64,000 nt of DNA from the NCBI GenBank assembly GCA_902571015.1, contig CACGAC010000005.1, forward strand, positions 1-64,000, read 5' to 3'. Below are positions 59,198 through 64,000 of this stretch, piece after piece. A program made the translations under genes and the position numbers. This DNA is from an uncultured Pelagibacteraceae bacterium. Lineage in GTDB: Bacteria; Pseudomonadota; Alphaproteobacteria; Pelagibacterales; Pelagibacteraceae. Below the pieces are notes generated by a model that saw only the letters and a program-made list of their open reading frames with translations, was not told where the DNA came from and did not search any database. Each line of letters opens with the position of its first letter. The first letter of the stretch is position 1.

Positions 59198-59509
59198 TTA
59201 TTTTTCGCTATCTATAATTTTGACATCGTTTGTAAGAATTTTTTCTCTTGTGAAGTCAATAATTTGAATTTGATTTATACTCTTTTGGGTTAATTTGCTT
59301 TCAAAATAAAGATTTTGATAATTAATCAGTTTTTCTGGAGAGCTTAAATAATCAAATTCAAGTTTTACATTATCTAATTCTAAATTTAAATCTGATATAT
59401 TCTCTCTTAAACTAAACAATTCTTCATCAATTTTCTTTGTAGAATTTTTTATAAAAGAGGTAATTACAATAAGTGAAAAAATTAAACCAATAGTTAGAAT
59501 TTTTTTCAT
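59198..59509 (-). CDS. ftsL: Cell division protein FtsL
   Basis: The 103-residue protein has one N-terminal membrane helix (about 4-20) followed by a leucine-zipper coiled-coil (about 28-62: [25 protein letters not shown]) and [16 protein letters not shown], which resembles the alphaproteobacterial FtsL pattern YLxxPERL. FtsL joins FtsB and FtsQ. Identification relies on topology and location between rsmH (four-base overlap) and ftsI. Confidence 0.8.
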   Translation of the reverse strand: MKKILTIGLIFSLIVITSFIKNSTKKIDEELFSLRENISDLNLELDNVKLEFDYLSSPEKLINYQNLYFESKLTQKSINQIQIIDFTREKILTNDVKIIDSEK

Positions 59510-60516
59510 AAGTTATGTCCAAGATTTTCAATTTCAATTAAATCTTTAAATTTGTCTAAAATATCAGTTTTAAAATCATAAAAATTTTCCTTTTTTATTA
59601 AGCATCTTAATTTTGCAGACCTAGAGGGATAATTTTCTTTCAGTTCTCGATTTGATGGTACTATCGGTTTTTTTTGATGCAGTTTAAATAAAATTTCTTC
59701 CTGTATATCTTTAGGTTGGTACCTAGATACACTTTTATGTTCTGAGAGACTTCTAAAAAAATATTTTACAATTTTATCTTCTAAAGAATGAAAAGTTACA
59801 ACAACCAAAAGACCATCTTTTTTTAAAACTTTAGCTGCGTGTATCATTCCAAAAATTAACTCACTTATTTCTTTGTTAACAAAAATTCTTAATGCCTGAA
59901 AAACTTTGGTTGCAGAATGAGTTTTTTTATTATTTCCTTTTTTTGATTTTTCAATAATTCTTACTAACTGAGGAGTGTCTATTTCTTTTATTAATCTTTC
60001 TTTAAGAATATTTTTAACAATTAATTTTGCGTCTCTTTCATCACCAAAAGATTTGAAAATTTTTGTTAAGCTTTTTCCGTCTAATTTATTTACTGTTTCT
60101 TTAGCCGAGAATTCATTTAAACCCATCCTCATATCTAATGATCCACTAGAATTAAATGATAATCCTTTTTTTTGATCTTTGATTTGTGTAAATGAATAAC
60201 CTAAATCAAATAATACACCTCTGATATTTTCATTTTTAAGTTTTAAATTTCCTAATTTACTAAAATTTGAATTCTTAAAGATAAATCGGTCTGGAAATTC
60301 TTTTTCAATTTCTTTTGCAATTTTAAAACTTTCAGAATCTCTATCGATACCAATTACTTTGTTGTCTTTATTTTTTAGAATTTCTCTAGTGTATCCACCT
60401 TGACCAAAAGTGCAGTCAATAAATGTGCCACCATATTGAGGGGAAATAATGCTAATAATTTCTTTTAGCAGTACTGGATAATGTTTTGTTTTATCCTGTA
60501 CTATGGTGGCTTCCAT
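59506..60516 (-). CDS. rsmH: 16S rRNA m4C1402 methyltransferase RsmH (MraW)
   Basis: RsmH N4-methylates C1402 of 16S rRNA in the decoding centre. The 336-residue protein contains the SAM-binding [16 protein letters not shown] (about 32-47), [23 protein letters not shown] and the [18 protein letters not shown] motif, with C-terminal [12 protein letters not shown]. All are diagnostic. It lies 18 bases downstream of ftsZ rather than right after mraZ as in most bacteria, and overlaps ftsL by 4 bases. Confidence 0.96.
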   Translation of the reverse strand: MEATIVQDKTKHYPVLLKEIISIISPQYGGTFIDCTFGQGGYTREILKNKDNKVIGIDRDSESFKIAKEIEKEFPDRFIFKNSNFSKLGNLKLKNENIRGVLFDLGYSFTQIKDQKKGLSFNSSGSLDMRMGLNEFSAKETVNKLDGKSLTKIFKSFGDERDAKLIVKNILKERLIKEIDTPQLVRIIEKSKKGNNKKTHSATKVFQALRIFVNKEISELIFGMIHAAKVLKKDGLLVVVTFHSLEDKIVKYFFRSLSEHKSVSRYQPKDIQEEILFKLHQKKPIVPSNRELKENYPSRSAKLRCLIKKENFYDFKTDILDKFKDLIEIENLGHNL

Positions 60517-60534
60517 TTATTTTTACGAAGACCA

Positions 60535-62001
60535 TTAATTTTTTTGTCTTCTTAAAAATGCTGGTATCTCTAAATCATCCTCCTGATCATCATTATCCTG
60601 CGATAAAAAATTTTCTGGGGAAGATGTTTCGTTTTGAGAACTAAATAAATCTGGTGCATCCCTATCTACCCCAAACTCTTTTAAATCATCTTTTATCTCA
60701 TCTTCTTGAGTTGATTCTCCAACAGCTTCTTGTGTGAAAGAACTTTCCTCATCTTTTTCAGTGTTTTCAACTAAGCTTTCAACTTGTTGGTTCTTTAATA
60801 GTTCCTCATGATATTGATCATTGATTTGATTAATATTTTGATTTGCAACAGTCTCACCTAGATCTTCAGTCGTAATTTCATTCTCTAATTTTAAAGCATT
60901 TGCTCCACTCGAAATAGGAGCGCTAGTTGAAAAATTAAAAGAAGTATTAGATCCTAAATTGGAAAAATCAGAATATCCAGGGTTTCTATTTTGAATCCTG
61001 TGTACCATATTAATCACTGATTTTGTCTCAGGCTGTTGTCCGTCTAAAGCAGTTGCAACAATTGATACTCTTATTTTACCTTCAAGAGATGGGTCAGTTA
61101 TTGCACCTATAATTACCTCAGCATCAGCCTCAACTTCAGACCTTATTTTGTTAACTACTTCGTCGACTTCAAACAACTTAAGATCTTTGCCACCTGTGAT
61201 ATTGACAAGTAATCCCTTCGCACCTTTTAAAGTATAGTCATCAATTAAAGGATTGCTGATTGCCATTTCTGTAGCTTTCATAGATCGACCCTCACCTTCA
61301 GCTTCTCCTGTGCCCATCATAGCTTTACCCATAGATGCCATAACTGTTTCAACATCAGCAAAATCTAGATTAATTATTCCGGGTCTTACCATTAAATCAG
61401 TAACGCTTTGAACACCATGCATTAAAACATTATTTGATAAGTTAAACGACTCTTCGAATGTAGTTTGTTCATTTGCTATTTTAAACAAATTTTGATTTGG
61501 AATTACAATAATAGTATCTACATGTTTTCTTAATTCCTCAAGACCAATTTGAGCTCTTCTCATTCTTGATGGACCCTCATATAAAAATGGAAGTGTTACT
61601 ACGCCAACAGTTAAAATGTTTAATTCTTTAGCGGCTCTTGCTATTACATGTGCAGCACCAGTTCCTGTTCCACCACCCATTCCAGCGGCTATAAAAACCA
61701 TATTTGCGCCTTGTAAAACATTAACGATATCATTTAAAGACTCATCGGCTGCAGCTTGACCTATGTCAATTTTAGCACCTGCACCTAGGCCTTTAGTTAA
61801 ATTTAAACCAATTTGAATTTTTGATTTTGCTTTGCTATGTTTAAGATCTTGTGCATCAGTGTTAACAGCAATGAATTCAACCCCTTGCATTCCATTTTCA
61901 ATCATTTCGTTTATTGCATTTCCACCTGCACCACCGACTCCCATTACTAAAAGTCTTGGTTGTAACTCTCTGATCTCTGGAGTTTTAAAGTTAATTGTCA
62001 T
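60535..62001 (-). CDS. ftsZ: Tubulin-like division protein FtsZ
   Basis: FtsZ polymerises with GTP into the division ring. The 488-residue protein has the nucleotide-binding [10 protein letters not shown] (21-30), the tubulin signature GGGTGTG (109-115), and the T7 catalytic loop [12 protein letters not shown] long acidic, low-complexity linker (about 330-470) precedes the C-terminal peptide [12 protein letters not shown], the docking site for FtsA, ZipA and other partners. The start has a strong ribosome binding site. The gene is second in the cluster, directly after mraZ, not after ftsA, which is unusual. Confidence 0.98.
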   Translation of the reverse strand: MTINFKTPEIRELQPRLLVMGVGGAGGNAINEMIENGMQGVEFIAVNTDAQDLKHSKAKSKIQIGLNLTKGLGAGAKIDIGQAAADESLNDIVNVLQGANMVFIAAGMGGGTGTGAAHVIARAAKELNILTVGVVTLPFLYEGPSRMRRAQIGLEELRKHVDTIIVIPNQNLFKIANEQTTFEESFNLSNNVLMHGVQSVTDLMVRPGIINLDFADVETVMASMGKAMMGTGEAEGEGRSMKATEMAISNPLIDDYTLKGAKGLLVNITGGKDLKLFEVDEVVNKIRSEVEADAEVIIGAITDPSLEGKIRVSIVATALDGQQPETKSVINMVHRIQNRNPGYSDFSNLGSNTSFNFSTSAPISSGANALKLENEITTEDLGETVANQNINQINDQYHEELLKNQQVESLVENTEKDEESSFTQEAVGESTQEDEIKDDLKEFGVDRDAPDLFSSQNETSSPENFLSQDNDDQEDDLEIPAFLRRQKN

Positions 62002-62009
62002 TATGTTAT

Positions 62010-62016
62010 CCCCCTC
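62010..62016 (-). promoter_or_regulatory. Strong ribosome binding site of ftsZ
   Basis: GAGGGGG on the minus strand lies eight bases before the ftsZ ATG, in the short mraZ-ftsZ gap. Most genes in the window lack such a site, so ftsZ translation is likely high. Confidence 0.65.
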
Positions 62017-62020
62017 TTTT

Positions 62021-62476
62021 TTATTTATTTAATTGATACTCCCATTTAAGACTTGCACGATTTAAATTCGCTTTTTTCCTTGCAGTGACCTTAAATTTTT
62101 CAAAAATTGTTGGTTCCCATATCTGAAAAGTCTTGCCTTGACCAACAAACACCATACTATTTTTAATTTTTGCATGTTTTAATAATTTTGGTGTAAGTGA
62201 AATTCTTCCTTCGCTGTCAAACTGTAAATTTATACTTTCTGATAATATTGATGTTGCAAAAAAGTCTCTTTTTTCTTCAAATGGATTTAAGGCGTCTATT
62301 GAATTTGAAATTTTTTCGACTCTATCTTGGGGCCATGCCTCTATTGATTGATTGTTAAATGATGGATAACAAACAAACCCATTGTATCCTAAATTAGATA
62401 AATAAGATCTAAAGCTTGCTGGCACCGACACCCTTCCTTTTTTGTCTAATTTGTTTTCGTAGGTTGATAAAAACAT
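62021..62476 (-). CDS. mraZ: MraZ, regulator of the division and cell-wall cluster
   Basis: The 151-residue protein has two SpoVT/AbrB-like repeats: [25 protein letters not shown] (about 2-26) and [24 protein letters not shown] (about 81-104), with the DxxGR motif in each. MraZ binds direct repeats before its own gene and represses the cluster in E. coli. It is the first gene of the minus-strand cluster, 19 bases ahead of ftsZ; a consensus promoter with a matching repeat array lies just upstream. Confidence 0.95.
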   Translation of the reverse strand: MFLSTYENKLDKKGRVSVPASFRSYLSNLGYNGFVCYPSFNNQSIEAWPQDRVEKISNSIDALNPFEEKRDFFATSILSESINLQFDSEGRISLTPKLLKHAKIKNSMVFVGQGKTFQIWEPTIFEKFKVTARKKANLNRASLKWEYQLNK

Positions 62477-62505
62477 AAACCATAAATTCCTTTATTCCCT
62501 TTATA

Positions 62506-62530
62506 TGGGAATATATGGGATATTATGGGT
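62506..62530. promoter_or_regulatory. MraZ-box-like array: three TGGG repeats, 10-bp spacing
   Basis: On the plus strand TGGGA, TGGGA and TGGGT occur at 62506, 62516 and 62526, separated by 5 bases each. Spacing and sequence match MraZ operators (TGGGN with 5-base spacers). They overlap the -10 box and the likely transcript start of mraZ, where binding would block polymerase. The repeats face opposite to the mraZ gene. Confidence 0.7.
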
Positions 62531-62548
62531 TTTTAGGCTAGGTGTCAA
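62520..62548 (-). promoter_or_regulatory. Near-consensus sigma-70 promoter of mraZ-ftsZ
   Basis: On the minus strand TTGACA (62543-62548) is followed by a 17-base spacer and TAATAT (62520-62525). This is the best promoter seen in the window. The transcript would start near 62513, giving a leader of about 37 bases before the mraZ ATG. Confidence 0.8.
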
Positions 62549-62627
62549 TACATACAATTCATGGTTTAAATTAGCAAATTTGAATAATTTATTTCATAGA
62601 CACTTGATGGTTAAAATTTAGAAAAGT

Positions 62628-62985
62628 TTGCCAGATAAACTATAAGCCGGGTTCTGTCATTTAAACCTATCATTTCTCTAGGTCTGAAATCACTTCCAAA
62701 CTCAAGCGACTAACCCAGGTGACTAGCCAAGGATGGCTTTTAGTTTTTCAACATTGTCACCTCTACTTAGTCTTGCTCCCAGTGGGGTTTTCCAGCGTTC
62801 ATTGTTACCAATAGAACCGGTGTGCTCTTACCACACCTTTTCACCCTTGCCATGTTATGGCGGTTTATTTTCTGTGGCACTATCCCTAGGGTTACCCCCG
62901 CCAGGTATTACCTGGCACTGTATCCTTGCGGAGCCCGGACTTTCCTCTTTAATTTTTTAAAGCGATAAGTCATTTATCTGGCAAA
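62628..62985 (-). ncRNA. rnpB: RNase P RNA
   Basis: RNase P RNA is the catalytic subunit that matures tRNA 5' ends. The minus strand carries the universal 5' segment GAGGAAAGTCCGGGCTCC (about 62932-62949) and the 3' segment ACAGAACCCGGCTTA, which together form the P4 core. The ends pair perfectly: GCCAGATAAA at the 5' end with TTTATCTGGC at the 3' end (helix P1). The approximately 358-base length fits a bacterial type A RNA. Ends are placed from P1 and may be off by a few bases. A plus-strand frame at 62733-62960 is a chance ORF. Confidence 0.96.
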
Positions 62986-62988
62986 TAT

Positions 62989-63017
62989 AATCTATAATTA
63001 AATTATTTTTTTTCAAC
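62989..63017 (-). promoter_or_regulatory. Candidate promoter of rnpB
   Basis: TTGAAA (63012-63017) and TAGATT (62989-62994) on the minus strand are 17 bases apart. The transcript would start near 62983, at the predicted 5' end of RNase P RNA. The region between ampD and rnpB is only 40 bases. Confidence 0.5.
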
Positions 63018-63025
63018 AATAATTA

Positions 63026-63757
63026 TTAAATTTTTGATAGACTCTTGCTTATTATTAAGCATTCTTGATCAGAAATTCCATTAATCAACTCCTGTCTAAA
63101 ATGTCTTTGAAAAGCTCTGATTATAATCTTTTTTTTTAAATTTGAGTATTCATTAGATATTTTAAGATATCCAATTTTTTTCAAATTTTTCAAAAATTTA
63201 CTTTCCTCATCAAAGTTTAATTTAATCAATCTTTTTTCTATTAGTTTTTTTTCATTTAGATTGTGCCATTGAGATAATCTAGATTTAGCTAACTCTTTCC
63301 AAGGAAACTTTTCTCCAGGATCCTTTTTACGATCTGGAGAAATATCAGAATGACCCAAAACATTTTTTGGACTTACATTGTATTTTCTTAGCAAATACTT
63401 CAGTAATTTTTTAATTGAAATTATTTGTTTTTGAGGAAAATTTTCATATCTATTATCATGACCAGAATTTTGTATTTCAATACCTATAGAATACCCATTT
63501 AAAAACTCAAAATTTTTCCAACTAGACTTTCCTGCATGCCAAGCCTCGTAAAGTGGAGGAACAAGATTTAACACAGAGCCATTTTTTTTTATAAAGAAGT
63601 GTGCGCTTACTTTTGATTTAAAGTTACAAAGTCTGTTAATAGCTGATAATTCTTTTTTCATGCCAGTGTAATGAATGATTATAAATTTAATATCTTTTTT
63701 AGATCTTTTAATTAAATTAAAGTTTGGAGAATAATTTAGCGATATTTTAGGCCACAT
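63026..63757 (-). CDS. ampD: N-acetyl-anhydromuramyl-L-alanine amidase, AmpD-like
   Basis: The 243-residue protein is an Amidase_2 zinc enzyme. Zinc ligands can be placed at His29 (IIHYT), His136 (GHSDISPDRKKDPG) and Asp146. The phrases EAWHAGKSSW and SIGIEIQNSG are typical. It has no signal peptide, so it should act in the cytoplasm on anhydro-muropeptides during wall recycling. The C-terminal part (about 165-243) is a helical extension that looks like a peptidoglycan-binding domain, found in AmiD-type relatives. It lies beside rnpB and is divergent from the mlaA-like gene. Confidence 0.88.
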   Translation of the reverse strand: MWPKISLNYSPNFNLIKRSKKDIKFIIIHYTGMKKELSAINRLCNFKSKVSAHFFIKKNGSVLNLVPPLYEAWHAGKSSWKNFEFLNGYSIGIEIQNSGHDNRYENFPQKQIISIKKLLKYLLRKYNVSPKNVLGHSDISPDRKKDPGEKFPWKELAKSRLSQWHNLNEKKLIEKRLIKLNFDEESKFLKNLKKIGYLKISNEYSNLKKKIIIRAFQRHFRQELINGISDQECLIISKSLSKI

Positions 63758-63825
63758 TTAAGCTATAATAATGATTTATTCTTATTTTATTTTGTTAGAC
63801 ATTGTATTATACACATTAATAAATA

Positions 63826-64000
63826 ATGAAGAAAATTTTAGTAATTATAATTACAACTTTTACGTTAATCGTAAATGTTCATGCAGGTTCAGACGGTGAG
63901 CTTGTTTTAAAAAAAAATGAACCATCAGAAATCAAAGATTGCTCTGAAACTTTCAACAAGGCATCTTTTGCTCTAAATCAAGGTTTAGATAGGATTATTT
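63826..64000 (+). CDS. MlaA/VacJ-like phospholipid transport protein (partial, cut by window end)
   Basis: A frame from the ATG at 63826 runs off the window. It has a signal peptide (hydrophobic core ILVIIITTFTLIV, ending in VHA, about residue 20), without a lipobox at that site. Residues about 40-58 read CSETFNKASFALNQGLDRII, which resembles the MlaA start (FNRxxFxFNxxLDRxxLKP). MlaA pulls misplaced phospholipid from the outer leaflet of the outer membrane. Only 58 codons are visible, so the call is tentative. The gene is divergent from ampD across a 68-base gap. Confidence 0.6.
   Translation, partial: MKKILVIIITTFTLIVNVHAGSDGELVLKKNEPSEIKDCSETFNKASFALNQGLDRII

Noticed and set aside
62733-62960. 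Plus-strand open frame of 75 codons
   Set aside because: It lies wholly inside rnpB on the opposite strand; the sequence is explained by the RNase P RNA structure.

Overview
The window looks like a piece of chromosome from a streamlined, very AT-rich marine alphaproteobacterium, most probably of the SAR11/Pelagibacterales lineage. This is inferred from several things seen in the sequence: low GC throughout, intergenic gaps that are mostly absent or a few tens of bases, many start/stop overlaps, a circularly permuted two-piece tmRNA gene (an alphaproteobacterial trait), the alphaproteobacterial hflK-hflC-DUF2065-degQ order, and a thymidylate synthase of the ThyX type. No phage, insertion sequence, CRISPR array or tRNA gene was seen.

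Layout. Positions 1-3300 (minus strand) hold a type IV pilus block: pilT followed by three prepilin-like genes, the last cut by the window edge. Positions 3430-10272 form a surface-protein island: two paralogous proteins with a secreted beta-propeller and a C-terminal outer-membrane barrel, one beta-helix autotransporter, a small anchored protein, and a decayed copy of that small gene. Positions 10285-15377 carry housekeeping and accessory enzymes (MsrB, a histone-deacetylase-like hydrolase, an FkbM methyltransferase, a D-2-hydroxyacid dehydrogenase, an EamA transporter, a D-amino-acid dehydrogenase). Positions 15428-21184 hold the rod-shape set mreB-mreC-mreD-mrdA-rodA, coupled without a gap to the branched-chain amino acid genes ilvB-ilvH-ilvC-leuA (21184-26204). 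miaA, degQ, a DUF2065 gene, hflC and hflK follow to 30762.

Positions 30814-41677 mix strands: mrp, thyX, the permuted ssrA (tmRNA) gene with tag ANESYALAA, a small lipoprotein, a PQQ-type sugar dehydrogenase-like protein, a MazG/PRA-PH-like pyrophosphohydrolase, fumC, an AsmA-like protein, a UvrD-type helicase and aminopeptidase P. From 62476 down to 41670 on the minus strand runs one long division and cell-wall cluster: mraZ, ftsZ, rsmH, ftsL, ftsI, a fused murE-murF, mraY, murD, ftsW, murG, murC, murB, ddl, ftsQ, a strongly reduced ftsA-like gene, lpxC, bamD and ligA. Upstream lie rnpB (RNase P RNA), ampD and the start of an mlaA-like gene.

The most unusual features are in the division cluster. 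ftsZ sits between mraZ and rsmH instead of after ftsA. The gene in the ftsA position encodes only 233 residues: an FtsA-like N-terminal/1C segment and a C-terminal amphipathic helix, with no recognisable ATPase core. MurE and MurF are one 947-residue polypeptide. A near-consensus promoter with three 10-bp-spaced TGGG repeats, resembling a MraZ box, drives mraZ-ftsZ. The surface-protein island, with a 171-bp in-frame repeat array and a gene remnant, is the second place worth close attention.
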